Shown: positions 31,837 to 44,041, counted from the stretch's first letter. The stretch is DNA of 64,000 bases from Flaccisagitta enflata (GCA_965153355.1 OZ231126.1:69006001-69070000), one strand, 5' to 3'. Program-made: numbers and translations. Notes: a model not told the origin generated them from the letters alone.

Positions 31837-32108
31837 ACCCGTTTATAATAGTTATGTCTATGGGCCTGTACTCTTTACTACTTCTAAGGAAAAAGGGCAC
31901 ATATTAATCTGCATATCTTAATTCTCTCGCATCGCCTCTCAAATACCCTGTCATCCTCTCAACTTCTCTTACTCTCACTCACGATCTTTTATCATGCCTC
32001 GCCATCATTTTCTTGCTATATCCATTTCATACACGTCAAATCAATTTTGTCTGTCTGTTTTCATACCATAACCTTGATTCATGCTTCAGTTTTATCAGAT
32101 ACTATAAA
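31837..32108 (+). other. spacer between pol and ORF3
   Basis: Pyrimidine-rich, non-coding 272 bp. Just before the ORF3 ATG are two AG dinucleotides after pyrimidine stretches (CATGCTTCAG and TTTTATCAG), plausible 3' splice sites for a spliced mRNA, and TATAAAATGG around the start itself. Confidence 0.45.
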
Positions 32109-34520
32109 ATGGCCGAAAAAATGCAAGTTGACGGTGATGTGGTCGCACCGGAAAAGGACATTGGACCACCTGTGTCCCTCCCCGGCGCCGACGCATCCTC
32201 CTCTTCATCGACTCCTCACACCACTGCCGTCACCTCCTCATCTCCCCGCCCTCAACAATCCCACCCTACATGCACATCCACCCTCGACTCATCCGCCATC
32301 CTCCACTCAGACGCTGCCGACAAAGACCTGGATTACGACGACACAGACGATACTTCCCACCATCCTCCCGGGGCAGAATGTGAAGCCACCTTCACCTCCG
32401 CCTCCGCTTCCCTCCTCGACGATCCTCTTCCCACGCTTCCCTTCGCCTGCCAATGCGTCCCCGACGACCTCCTCCAAGATGCCTCCCCCGACAACGACCC
32501 CAACACTCCATACCCCAGAGACATTCACAAGCAAATATTCCAAACATCCAAAGAAACCCCATACTGGATCAGCCCCGCCAAACACATCATCCACGAACAC
32601 AAGACCGTCCATCCTCCCCGTCCTGCCTACGTCTCCTTCTCTACCTCCGTCCAAGCCCAGTTCAATCCAAAAGAGACCCTAGAATACATCCTTAAACAAC
32701 AAAAACTAGCTGAAATAGAAGAAAAGATAAAAGCCCAGGAGAAAGAACAGAGCGACAGCGGTACTTTTGGACCACCTGGAGTCGCCTCTGCCGCCCTGCC
32801 TTCCTCCTCAACATCTCCGTCCATCCATCATCCTCCTCCTCCTCCTCCACCAGCTCCTCCTCTCTTTCCCGACGATGGTCTCCGCCTCCCAAACCCATCG
32901 CCATACCACCACTCCATTCTCATCCCCAAATCCATCAAATTCGACAAAGACGGACACATCTCCCTCGCAAGCACCATCCCCATCCTCCCACCTGTGCCTC
33001 AGACTGAAGAACTGGCTGTAATAGAGGCGGACATGAAGTCCTTCTACGCGATTATGAGACGCCAACGCACCTTCCTGAAAGAAAAACATGAGCAGTGGTC
33101 GAAGACGGGCAAACTCGACCCTACCCAACAAAAATTCCTCGCAGCCGGCCAAGCCCACGTCGACCTGTGGTTTGATATTTCGAAAGACGTCTTCCGCGGT
33201 GAATATCTTGCCTCCATCAACGCAGATAACTCCATATACGAGATATTCGACCCCATCATGCCGCCAACTGCATCCACACCTCCTCATCCTCCTCCGCCTC
33301 CCATCCAACCTCCTCCTACGCCTTCCACCCTACCTCCTCCTCCACCTCCGTCCCAACATCCTCCTCCGGCACTCATCCAACATCCTCCTCCTCCTCAGCC
33401 AACACCTCCGGCCAAACCAACTCCCATCCAACATCCCCTTCCTCCTCAGCCAACACCATCGGCAAAACCATCCTCCATCAAACCTCCTCCTCCTCCTCCT
33501 GCACGCTCAACCCAACCATCTCCCATCCGCCAACCTCCTCCAGCCAAGCCATCTCCCCGCACCCCTCTTCTTCCTCTACCGCCGAAAGAGAACCGCCACT
33601 CCTCCCTAAAGACCCACCAACACGTCGAGAAGCCTCGCCCTACTCCACTCATGGCGCAATCAACCCAACAGAAACGGCCCAGAAGCCCCATCCGCCCTCC
33701 AACCGATCCACCAGCCTCCTCATCATCATCATCATTCCGTCTTCCTCCTCCTCCTCCTTCAACCCGCCAACGCCCTCCTCCTCTCATGTCAACTCCCATC
33801 ATTAAAGATTCCATCAACACCTCATCCCGTCACCGCTCATCCTCCTCATCCTCAAGACATCGATCCCCTCCGCCATCATCATCATCATCGGGAACCCGTC
33901 GTCAATCTCCTCCTCCATCATCATCATCAGCACCCCGGCGTCATTCACCGTCACCATCATCATCCTCAGCCTCAAGACATTCAACCCACCAATCATCATC
34001 AGCATCACCCATCCTCCCCCGCTCCTCATCCTCGTCCTCCTCCCGTCCTCCTCCTTCTTCCTCCCCACGCGAGCCGGCAGGCCTTTATCCCCGACAAGCG
34101 TCCACTTCCGGTCCGACTGCGGAGAGGCAGGGGACAGACGACGTCCTCAGACGCCTTGCAAAACTCGAACTGGAGAATTGCGAGCTCAAAAAGACTGTGA
34201 CTAACCAACGAAAGGACATAAATAACCTCAAACAACAACCACAACAACGCACCCCATCCTCATCCTCTCACTCCTCCTCCCGCGACAAAGACCTGACCTT
34301 CAACTCCCGACAAGACTACCGCAGCGCTCCCACAGAAAACAAAGACTCCACCCACAGAACCATCCTCTACAAAGACGACCACCGCCCCGCGTCATGGGAA
34401 GAAGAGACGCGCCACGTGATCCCCGCCGACGACGACGAGACGTGGAGCCTCGACCCCCCACCGAAAAGAGCCGCATATCGTGGAGGCGCCAGCGGCTCCG
34501 GAAGAAAGACCCGCCCTTAG
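32109..34520 (+). CDS. BEL third ORF, proline/serine-rich, RS-like
   Basis: About 803 codons from the likely start MAEKMQVDGD (an upstream in-frame ATG at 32,013 is less likely). It sits where env lies in some retroelements but has no signal peptide or membrane segment. The order is: acidic/serine-threonine N-terminus; a compact conserved-looking segment (about residues 290-400) with LKEKHEQWSKTGKLDPTQQK; polyproline tracts (PPPPPP); RS-like repeats (SRHRSPPPSSSSSGTRRQSP and relatives); a short leucine-zipper-like coiled coil (LRRLAKLELENCELKKTV); and a basic Gly/Arg tail. Function unknown. RS-like and coiled-coil content suggests RNA binding or RNA export/splicing control, which is inference only. 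Confidence 0.75.
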   Translation: MAEKMQVDGDVVAPEKDIGPPVSLPGADASSSSSTPHTTAVTSSSPRPQQSHPTCTSTLDSSAILHSDAADKDLDYDDTDDTSHHPPGAECEATFTSASASLLDDPLPTLPFACQCVPDDLLQDASPDNDPNTPYPRDIHKQIFQTSKETPYWISPAKHIIHEHKTVHPPRPAYVSFSTSVQAQFNPKETLEYILKQQKLAEIEEKIKAQEKEQSDSGTFGPPGVASAALPSSSTSPSIHHPPPPPPPAPPLFPDDGLRLPNPSPYHHSILIPKSIKFDKDGHISLASTIPILPPVPQTEELAVIEADMKSFYAIMRRQRTFLKEKHEQWSKTGKLDPTQQKFLAAGQAHVDLWFDISKDVFRGEYLASINADNSIYEIFDPIMPPTASTPPHPPPPPIQPPPTPSTLPPPPPPSQHPPPALIQHPPPPQPTPPAKPTPIQHPLPPQPTPSAKPSSIKPPPPPPARSTQPSPIRQPPPAKPSPRTPLLPLPPKENRHSSLKTHQHVEKPRPTPLMAQSTQQKRPRSPIRPPTDPPASSSSSSFRLPPPPPSTRQRPPPLMSTPIIKDSINTSSRHRSSSSSSRHRSPPPSSSSSGTRRQSPPPSSSSAPRRHSPSPSSSSASRHSTHQSSSASPILPRSSSSSSSRPPPSSSPREPAGLYPRQASTSGPTAERQGTDDVLRRLAKLELENCELKKTVTNQRKDINNLKQQPQQRTPSSSSHSSSRDKDLTFNSRQDYRSAPTENKDSTHRTILYKDDHRPASWEEETRHVIPADDDETWSLDPPPKRAAYRGGASGSGRKTRP

Positions 34521-35256
34521 ACAATTAGTAACGTAGCATATCCACCCGGGTGAGTTGTACCATGACCACTTACTAACAAACTGACACTCGCACCAGAAAC
34601 TGCAGGTTGGGGGCGGGGACTTAGACGATACCACTTGGTCTTTTTTGCTCTTAATTCTGTTGTTTCGCCACACATCACACTACACACTAAAACCCACCCT
34701 CACAACATCATACTCCTCTATTCTGGATACTGCTAATTCCGTTCCATCCTACTTACCGAGGTGCGCGGGCGTAAGCCCAGTTCCGGAGTCGCCATCAACC
34801 TGGTCTGCAGTGAAAAGCCCCGTCCTCCTCCTAATCCTCATCGTCACCACCATCTAACGTCATCCTCCCATCCTCCCGCCCGTGCCATCCGCCCCGTGGA
34901 ACTTTATGAAAGACCTCGTGGAATGATGTTCACCTCCTCCTCCCTCTCCCTCATCCTCGCGCCATCCGCCCCGTGGAACTTTATGAAAGACCTCGTGGAA
35001 CGATGATCGCCATCTCCTCTTCCTCCGCATCCCAGCCCTACCATCCAGACTCTTGCGTTATATAATCTATGCTTTTGTACTTATTCTGTCGCATTTATTA
35101 ACATGCTTTTCCTGTCGCTTATATCTTGCCTAAGCCGTGTTTCTTTGGTCTTCCTTCCCCCCCCCCTCCCCCCGGTCCATAGTTTGCTTGCTAAATTTTT
35201 TCCCTAGAACCCCCTTCGAGAAATCACGTGATCTGCTTATTAGCAGATGCAGGGGC
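34521..35256 (+). other. BEL 3' untranslated region and PPT
   Basis: Non-coding. Contains a roughly 79-bp direct repeat beginning CCATCCGCCCCGTGGAAC (34,889 and 34,968), a poly(C) tract near 35,155-35,173 and, just before the LTR, GCAGATGCAGGGGC, a short purine-rich tract that could prime plus-strand synthesis. Confidence 0.6.
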
Positions 35257-35982
35257 TGTCACTAAACAGCACGTATTTCATGTACATATCTCTCCAGGTC
35301 CGTCTCCGCCTCCTCCTCATCCTCCTCCTCATCCTCCGCCTCGCCGCCTCCTCCTCATCCGGCTTCCTCCTCCTCCTCCTGCCCGATCCTCATCCTCCTC
35401 CTCCTTCCTCGGCTCAATCCCCGGCTTCATCCTCATCCTTCTCCTCATCCTTCTCCTCATCCTCCTCCTCATCCTCTGGCTCGATCCCCGGCCTCATCCT
35501 CCTCCTCCACCATTCATCCCCGGACTCATTGTGGACTTATTTCATTGTGCCTTTTCTCTCATTGCCTCTACTGTATATATTGGTGTTTAGATTATGATTT
35601 CTCCTTTTTTCCCTTAGATAAGCGAGCAAACTCTTTTCATTCTAACTGACTTTCCTTATTCATGTTGTGCGCATTATCACCCCTTCCGTCATCCCCCATC
35701 CAGAAACCATCATTCTACGGATCCTCAGGTATAGGGCATTATTACATTTGATATGGACCGGCCCCCCCTAACACACTGCCCACCATAATTAGCGCCCCCT
35801 CCTCCTCTCCTTTCTCTTTTACTTTTCCCATTCAGAACTTTGTGATCTCTACAATCTTGAATGCGCCTTTTCCGCTCTAGATTGGATGCCAAAGACGGTT
35901 CCGCTTATAAACACTGGAAAAACATTCACCTTTAAGACTCAGAGCTGCTTGGAGAAACTGAGACTCGTGGCGAACGCTGACA
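35257..35982 (+). repeat. BEL retrotransposon 3' LTR
   Basis: 726 bp, TGTCACTAAACAGCACG to ACGCTGACA, followed by the target duplication GCCAA (35,983-35,987). It lacks about 18 bases present in the 5' LTR and differs by only a few substitutions. Confidence 0.9.
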
Positions 35983-36039
35983 GCCAACACCTATAAGTCG
36001 CGTGCGAGACATACATGATTACTTAGTGACAATAATAAT

Positions 36040-36220
36040 TTAAAATGACTTAGAATGACTTAAAATGACCTAAAATAACTTAAAATGACTAGAAATGACT
36101 AAAAATGGCAATATTGACTGTATTGACTTAAATGACAGTAATGACTTAGAATGACTTAGAATGACTTAGAATGACTTAAATTGACTTAAAATGATTTAGA
36201 ATGACTAAAAATGACTGAAA
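36040..36220. repeat. ATGACTTAAA-type 10-bp array
   Basis: A decamer-like array of TGACTTAAAA / TGACTTAGAA units inside the Helentron-like element. The same array type recurs at 40,795-41,150, 49,925-50,110, 54,260-54,650 and 57,590-57,795 (reverse). Confidence 0.85.
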
Positions 36221-36739
36221 CAGATAAAATTGAAAAAAAAAGTAAAATGTGACCAACCGACTGACAGACAGACTGACTGACAGACCAACCGACCAACCGA
36301 CAAAGCGGGGTGTAGAGTCGCGTGCACGCGACTAAAAAGTTGCAAACTTGTTTCTGAGGTTTCATCAGCTAAACGCCTTAAAAGTCTATAGAATTTATAA
36401 AGATTATCAAATATTTCATTTTGATTCTCATTCCTGTAAGCAACTGATAGATTCTGGGGTTGTCAGGATGTCCTGAATATGTCATTTAAAGCTATATTGT
36501 AGCTAAAATCATGAAATATCTATGGTGGAATGAGCATGAAAAACTGATTTTTGAGACATCAATTTCAAACTTCTGTAACTTTTCAACCGTTTGACTGACA
36601 TGATTATGCTTGGTGGCAAATGCTTCATTTTTTGAAGCAGTTTAATTCTATTATGAATTTTTATAACATGGAAAAAACCTAAAACCTTTTTTTGCGCCAC
36701 ACTGTACAAAAAAAAAACTTCAAAACTTCAAAACAGTGC

Positions 36740-38594
36740 ACACTGGCCCTAATTGGCCACCTATCAAGCTCCTAGGCCTATCTCAACTATATCCACCCAT
36801 AACCACCACCTTCCACCCTCACACTGGCCCTAATTGGCCACCTATCAAGCTCCTAGGCCTATCTCAACTATATCCACCCATAACCACCACCTTCCACCCT
36901 CACACTGGCCCTAATTGGCCACCTATCAAGCTCCTAGGCCTATCTCAACTATATCCACCCATAACCACCACCTTCCACCCTCACACTGGCCCTAATTGGC
37001 CACCTATCAAGCTCCTAGGCCTATCTCAACTATATCCACCCATAACCACCACCTTCCACCCTCACACTGGCCCTAATTGGCCACCTATCCAGCTCCTAGG
37101 CCTATCTCAACTATATCCACCCATAACCACCACCTTCCACCCTCACACTGGCCCTAATTGGCCACCTATCAAGCTCCTAGGCCTATCTCAACTATATCCA
37201 CCTGTAACCACCACCTTCCACCTCACACTGGCCCTAATTGGGACCTATCAAGCTCCTAGGCCTATCTCAACTATATCCACCCATAACCACCACCTTCCAC
37301 CCTCACACTGGCCCTAATTGGCCACCTATCAAGCTCTAGGCCTATCTCAACTATATCACCCACAACCACCACCTTCACCCTCACACTGGCCCTAATTGGC
37401 CACCTATCAAGCTCCTAGGCCTATCTCAACTATATCACCATAACCACCACCTTCCACCCTCACACTGGCCCTAATTGGCCACCTATCAACTCCTAGGCCT
37501 ATCTCAACTATATCCACCCATAACCACCACCTTCCACCCTCACACTGGCTAATTGGCCTGTCAAACTCTAGGCCTATCTCAGCTATATCACCCATAACCA
37601 CCACCTTCACCTCACACTGGCCTATTGTACCTATCAAGCTCTAGGCCTATCTCAACTATATCCACCTATACCACCTTCACCCTCACACTGGCCCTAATTC
37701 ACCTATCCAAGCTCCTAGGCCTATCTCAACTATATCCACCCATAACCACCACCTTCCACCCTCACACTGGCCCTAATTGGCCACCTATCAAGCTCCTAGG
37801 CCTATCTCAACTATATCCACCCATAACCACCACCTTCCACCCTCACACTGGCCCTAATTGGCCACCTATCAAGCTCCTAGGCCTATCTCAACTATATCCA
37901 CCCATAACCACCACCTTCCACCCTCACACTGGCCCTAATTGGCCACCTATCAAGCTCCTAGGCCTATCTCAACTATATCCACCCATAACCACCACCTTCC
38001 ACCCTAGCTGGCCTAATTGGCCACCTATCAAACTCCTAAGCCTATCTCAACTATATCACCCACATAACCCTCTCCACCTCACTGGCCCTGGTGTACCTAT
38101 CAACTCTAGGCCTCTCAACTATATCCACCCATAACCACCACCTTCCACCCTCACACTGGCCCTAATTGGCCACCTATCAAGCTCCTAGGCCTATCTCAAC
38201 TATATCCACCCATAACCACCACCTTCCACCCTCACACTGGCCCTAATTGGCCACCTATCAAGCTCCTAGGCCTATCTCAACTATGTCCACCCATAACCAC
38301 CACCTTCCACCCTCACATGGCCCCTAGTGGCACCTATATCAAGCTCTAGGCCTATCTCAACTATATCACCGCAACCACCACCTTCCACCCTCACACTGGC
38401 CCTAATTGGCCACCTATCAAGCTCCTAGGCCTATTCAACTATATCCACCCATAACCACCACCTTCCACCCTGGCCTTCTCACACACACTCACACACCTTC
38501 GCACACACACACACACCTTCGAACACCTACACACACACCTACACATACACCTACACACACACATACACACACACCTACACTCACACCTACACAC

Positions 38595-38654
<60 letters not shown>

Positions 38655-39008
38655 GCCCTAATTGGCTACCTATCAAGCTCCTAGGCCTATCTCAACTATA
38701 TCCACCCATAACCACCACCTTCACCCTCACACTTGGCCCTAAATTTGGCCACCTATCAAGCTCTAGGCCTATCTCAACTATATCACCCATAACCACCACC
38801 TTCACCCTCACACTGGCCCTAATTGGCCACCTATCAAACTCCTAGGCCTATCTCAACTATATCCACCCATAACCACCACCTTCCACCCTCACACTGGCCC
38901 TAATTGGCCACCTATCAAGCTCTTAGGCCTATCTCAACTATATCACCCATAACCACCACCTTCACCCTCACTGGCCCTAATTGGCCACCTATCAAGCTCT
39001 AGGCCTAT

Positions 39009-39041
<33 letters not shown>

Positions 39042-40318
39042 CTGCACAAATGTAAAAACAAAGCTGTTTTACAGATGTACATTTACTCAATACGCATACA
39101 CTCAAACACAAACAATGACTGTGTGAAACAAATATAAACACGCGCACTTTACATACTGGCCCTTATTGGCAACCTAGCAAGCTCCTAGGCCTATCTCAAC
39201 CATCCATAACCACCACCTTTCACCCTCACACTGGCCCTAATTGGTTACCTATCAAGCTCCTAGGCCTATCTCAACTATATCCACCCCACCTTACATACCC
39301 TCACACACAGGCTGGTGGCACCTATCCAAGCTCCTAGGCCCCTGTCAACTATATCCACCCATAACCACCACCTTCCACCCTCACACTGGCCCTAATTGTC
39401 CACCTATCAAGCCTCTAGGCCTATCTCAACTATATCCACCCATAACCACCACCTTCCACCCTCACACTGGCCCTAATTGTACCCTATCAAACTCTAGGCC
39501 TATCTCAACTATATCACCCATAACCACCACCTTCCACCCTCACACTGGCCTAATTGGCCACCTATCAAGCTCCTAGGGCCTATCTCAACTATATCCACCC
39601 ATAACCACCACCTTCCACCCTCACACTGGCCCTAATTGGCCACCTATCAAGCTCCTAGGCCTATCTCAACTATATCCACCCATAACCACCACCTTCCACC
39701 CTCACACTGGCCCTAATTGGCCACCTATCAAGCTCCTAGGCCTATCTCAACTATATCCACCCATAACCACCACCTTCCACCCTCACACTGGCCCTAATTG
39801 TCCACCTATCAAGCTCCTAGGCCTATCTCAACTATATCCACCCATAACCACCACCTTCCACCCTCACACTGGCCCTAATTGGCCACCTATCAAGCTCCTA
39901 GGCCTATCTCAACTATATCCACCCATAACCACCACCTTCCACCCTCACACTGGCCCTAATTGGCCACCTATCAAGCTCCTAGGCCTATCTCAACTATATC
40001 CACCCATAACCACCACCTTCCACCCTCACACTGGCCCTAATTGGCCACCTATCAAGCTCCTAGGCCTATCTCAACTATATCCACCCATAACCACCACCTT
40101 CCACCCTCACACTGGCCCTAATTGGCCACCTATCAAGCTCCTAGGCCTATCTCAACTATATCCACCCATAACCACCACCTTCCACCCTCACACTGGCCCT
40201 AATTGGCCACCTATCAAGCTCCTAGGCCTATCTCAACTATATCCACCCATAACCACCACCTTCCACCCTCACACTGGCCCTAATTGGCCACCTATCAAGC
40301 TCCTAGGCCTATCTCAAC
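36740..40318. repeat. 81-bp satellite array, first copy
   Basis: More than 40 units of an 81-bp repeat with landmarks CACACTGGCCCTAATTGGCC, CTCCTAGGCC and CCATAACCACCACCTTCC. Because 81 bp is 27 codons, intact stretches give long ORFs (unit peptide contains PNWPPIKLLGLSQLYPP); there is no sign that they are genes. Units at both ends are almost identical. Between about 37,220 and 39,580 they carry many one-base deletions and truncations, and CA-rich blocks interrupt at 38,480-38,652 and 39,012-39,042. Confidence 0.95.
38470..38652. repeat. (CA)n-rich block within satellite
   Basis: CACACAC with CT and AC variants, ending in a pure (CA)n run and flowing into the satellite unit at ACACTGGCCC. 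Confidence 0.9.
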
Positions 40319-40733
40319 TACATCCACTGCAGTGTCTGTACTGTAGCATTGAAAGAAACTTTAAAGCTGGCGAGGTATGCATTTCACTGTTTGGGGGTTT
40401 TGGAGTGGCTTCACTGATTTGGATAAGATTTTTTAGCCTATTGAGCAAAAACTCCGCGGATGGGCTTGAATGAAAGGTATTTTTAAGCAGATGATGAATG
40501 CACAAAATGATCAGACTGTAAATCTATGTATGATAAGAAATTTGCCTATCAGAGGCCAAAAACAAAACTTTTGCTCAAGAAATCCTTGTGAAAATTGTAG
40601 TATCAATTTGATAGAAATACGGTGGTTTCAGTTACTAAATTTTTAAAATGGTATCTTCAATTAGAGACCGTTTGCAGCAGTATAGCACAATTTGTTAATA
40701 AATGACAGAGAAAAAGTGTGATTTTTTAAGAAA
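40319..40733. other. intergenic, nothing recognised
   Basis: AT-rich, no coding frame or repeat that I recognise between the satellite and the next Helentron-like element. Confidence 0.4.
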
Positions 40734-41419
40734 CAAGGCCAACATCTATAAGTCGCTTGCGAGACATACATGATAACTTAATTACATAATCTCATAACTA
40801 AAATGACTTTCATTGAATTTTTAATTGACTGAAAATGCTTTAAATGACCTGAAATGAGTTAAGATAGCTTAAATTGACTTGAATTGACCTATAACGACCT
40901 AAAATGACCTAAAATGATGTAAGTGGCTAAAATGACTTCTACTGACTAAATTGACTCAAAATGACTTGAAATGACTTGAATTGACCTTGAAAGACTTGAA
41001 TTGACTTAAGATGACCTTAATTGACTTAAATTGACCTAAAATCACTAAAATGACTAAAATTTAGAAAATGACTCAAATGACTTAAATTGACTAAAAATGA
41101 CATAAAAATGACTTTAAATGACCTAGTTTGGGTCAAAATGACTTAAATGACCTAAAAGACTTGGTAGGAACAAAACAAATAAAAATTGTGAAATGGGGAC
41201 TGATCGACCGACCAACCAACCGACCGACCGACAAATGGACAAAGCGGGTGTAGAGTAGAGTTGGGAGAACTTATGTCGTGACTGTCGGAATCGACAGTCA
41301 CACCCCATGGTGTCGGTCACTCGACATCATGGTCAAAAACCGTCACGACCTACTGACTGACAGACAAAGGAAATGGTGAAGAAAAAAAGAGAGAGACAGA
41401 CTTTTCACTTTTCATATTC

Positions 41420-41759
<340 letters not shown>

Positions 41760-41873
41760 CCTGGATCACCTACAATCTTTTTTTCTTGCTCACTGACATT
41801 ATTCTCTCCTAGTCCGTTTCTATCCTTGCTTATGAGTCCACACTATGTTTTTTTTTTCGCTCGAAAAACATAG

Positions 41874-41993
41874 AAGGACGGGCGGATGGACGGACGGACG
41901 GACGAACAGACGGATGGACGGACGGACGGACAGATGGACAGATTCCCCCTGTGTTCTACAGGACTTTGTCTCCTTTGGGGCCGCTGCCCAAAA
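41874..41993. mobile_element. D-family end fragment
   Basis: Reverse CGGA/TGGA tract followed by CCCCCTGTGTTCTACAGGAC and a hairpin remnant, ending GGCCGCTGCCCAAAAA. Only one end is present. Confidence 0.65.
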
Positions 41994-42897
41994 AGGTTGT
42001 GTCTGTTGGTTGTTTAGTTGGTTTGTTTTTCAGTCGGAAACGCTTTAATTCTACTATCTGAACGGCGCCTATGATAGCCTACTCTGCCTTGTTTTTCTTT
42101 TGTCGGACATAATCCTTTCATGTGGCTTTTAAATAAGGCATGGCATATGGCCAATTAGTGGTTGCTTGCATGTGGGCAAGGGCAATTACTAGGGTTGAAA
42201 GAAGCTGTATATGGTCAAGCAGGGGCCGTGATGTGGCTAGGCAGGGGCATTGATGCATAGAAACTTTTCAATTAAAAACCACCAATCCTTACAAAAAGGA
42301 AAAATGTTATGAGCATATCATTCTTTAATTCATTCACTCATTTACTCATTCACTCATTCATTCTTTCATTCATTCACACATCAATTCATTCATTTATACA
42401 TCATTTGTTGATACACGATGCATATAACAGTAACATATGTAGACTGAGACCGAGAGGGAACCAAATTTAAAAGAGCATGTTTTACAGTTAGCTACAAATT
42501 GAAGAAATGAAACTGAAATGGCATGACGGCAACAACATTTAGCAGTGACGATGTCGAAACTTATGATAAGACATTCAAGGGAAACGAAACTTTTGATATC
42601 CAATTGGTTTTTAGCCAGTGTCGATGATCTCTAGTGTAGAGTCGCGTAGCACACGACTAGAAACAGTGATTTTTCTCAAAAATTAAGCATTTTTCATTTA
42701 TTCCGGGTCGGTTATTTTTACAGAAACCCAATTTGTTAGATTGATACAGACAAAATCGGTTTGCAAGTTCTTTCAGGAACTTTTTTCAGAATTTGATTAA
42801 CATTTCTAGAAGCAGAATTCTGACATTTACTTTGGTGGCTTTTTGCGGGGTAGTCCCTGTATGACTTCTAAATGACTATGATGCTAAAAAAAACTTA

Positions 42898-43454
42898 CAC
42901 CGTCTTCGGATCGGACTGTGAAATGCAAAACCTTTGTAGCTCCTAAACCACAAGGAAAAAAGTCATGAAATTTTGAGTGAATATTGGTAACATGTGACGG
43001 TTTTTATATGTAAAAGCTCAGATCATAGTTTAGAAAAGGTGAGGTGAAAAAAAAATATTGAAAGAAAACCCATTTTTAATTAAGATAAATTTTCTTCCAT
43101 TTTCTTAGGATGGGGTTGTCATTATCTGCTTGAAATAGCTTTTTATTTCAACAAAAACTCTAACACTTATTTTTGATGAGAGATATTAACTAATATATCA
43201 TCTATTTGATGCATATTCTGAGAAGAAAAAACAGCACTTTTCAAAAAAACAAGTAAAAAAAGCAATTTTGTTTAAAAAATGGATGTTCTTTCAATATCTT
43301 GTTTTCCCCTCACCTTTTCTCTACTATGATCTGAGCTTTAACATGCAAAAACCGTCACATGTTACCAATATTCACTGAAAATTTCATGACTTTTTTCTTA
43401 GTAGTTTAGGAGCTATAAAGGTTTTGCATTTCACAGTCCGATCCGAAGACGGTG
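42898..43454. mobile_element. CACCGTC fold-back MITE, 557 bp
   Basis: Ends CACCGTCTTCGGATCGGACT and CCGATCCGAAGACGGTG, with TA on both sides. The arms pair along about 200 bp (ACATGTGACGG with CCGTCACATGT, CTCACCTTTTC with its complement). Same length and sequence family as 57,017-57,573. Confidence 0.85.
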
Positions 43455-43607
43455 TAGCTGAATAAAATTGCAGCTGTATCAAAACGATCCACACGGGGTT
43501 CCCATTAATTAGCGATCATGTGTTACAGGGTCATCCACCTGAGTTGTCGGATTCTGTTAAGCTTTTACTCACTGATGCCAAGAGACATGGATTTGAAATT
43601 AATCATG

Positions 43608-44033
43608 TTTTGAAGAGTATAGATTGACATTTTTTGTATCAAAATTTCAGCCATTTTGGTCAAGTAGTTTGTCTTTCATATAAATTTGAAGTGACATGAG
43701 CATTTTGCCATTTGGCAGATTTTCCATCAAAAATCAAGAATTCTGCTCGCCTTTATTTTTATTTTTTTTTTCAAGTATTCATGCTATAGAGACAAGATTG
43801 ATCTCAAATGATAGATCAGCTGACAAATGTTTTTAACTACTTCAAAAACATCATTGATTTAGGCCTTTTTTCAATTGATGATTAAAAAAAAATTCACACA
43901 ATTCATGAAATTTATTGGAAAATCTGCCCAGTTCTGAATTGAATCTTTAAGTTCAAATCCATGTTGAAGACAAACTACTTGACCAAAATGGATAAAATTT
44001 TGACATAAAAAACGTCAATGTATACTCTTTAAG
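43608..44033. repeat. fold-back MITE next to duplication breakpoint
   Basis: Arms of about 90 bp pair: GAAGAGTATAGATTGACA at the left with TGTATACTCTTTAAGAC at the right, and TTGGTCAAGTAGTTTG with CAAACTACTTGACCAA. Half-copies lie at about 15,060-15,110 and 52,115-52,150. The right end stops nine bases before the start of the duplicated BEL segment. Confidence 0.7.
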
Positions 44034-44041
44034 ACCAGATC

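Larger units (their letters stand above)
21370..36335 (-). mobile_element. Helentron-like element split by BEL insertion
   Basis: The outer end CAAGGCCAA lies at 21,370-21,378 after an A-run. The remainder (GCCAACACCTATAAGTCGCG...) resumes at 35,983, directly after the BEL 3' LTR, so GCCAA is the retrotransposon's 5-bp target duplication. The distal part holds an ATGACTTAAA-type array (36,040-36,215), a GACC/GACT tract, ACAAAGCGGGGTGTAG and the perfect palindrome AGTCGCGTGCACGCGACT (36,316-36,333), ending CTAA against an A-run. Intact homologues join AACAAGGCCAACA without interruption, for example at 40,731. Confidence 0.75.
19681..36704 (-). mobile_element. Tc1-like element split by nested insertions
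   Basis: The left end CAGTGTGGCGCAAAAAAA follows TA (19,679-19,680). The only matching inverted end, TTTTTTTGCGCCACACTG (ending 36,704, followed by TA), lies 17 kb away. A Helentron-like element and the BEL retrotransposon fill the gap (about 21,370-36,335), so the original element would have been about 2 kb. A second internal inverted repeat pairs 19,784-19,815 with 21,262-21,290. A near alternative right boundary at GGCGCTGTA (21,355) matches much less well. Confidence 0.6.

Noticed and set aside
32013-34520. Envelope glycoprotein in ORF3
   Set aside because: No signal peptide, transmembrane segment, cysteine pattern or glycosylation-rich ectodomain; composition is proline/serine-rich with RS repeats.
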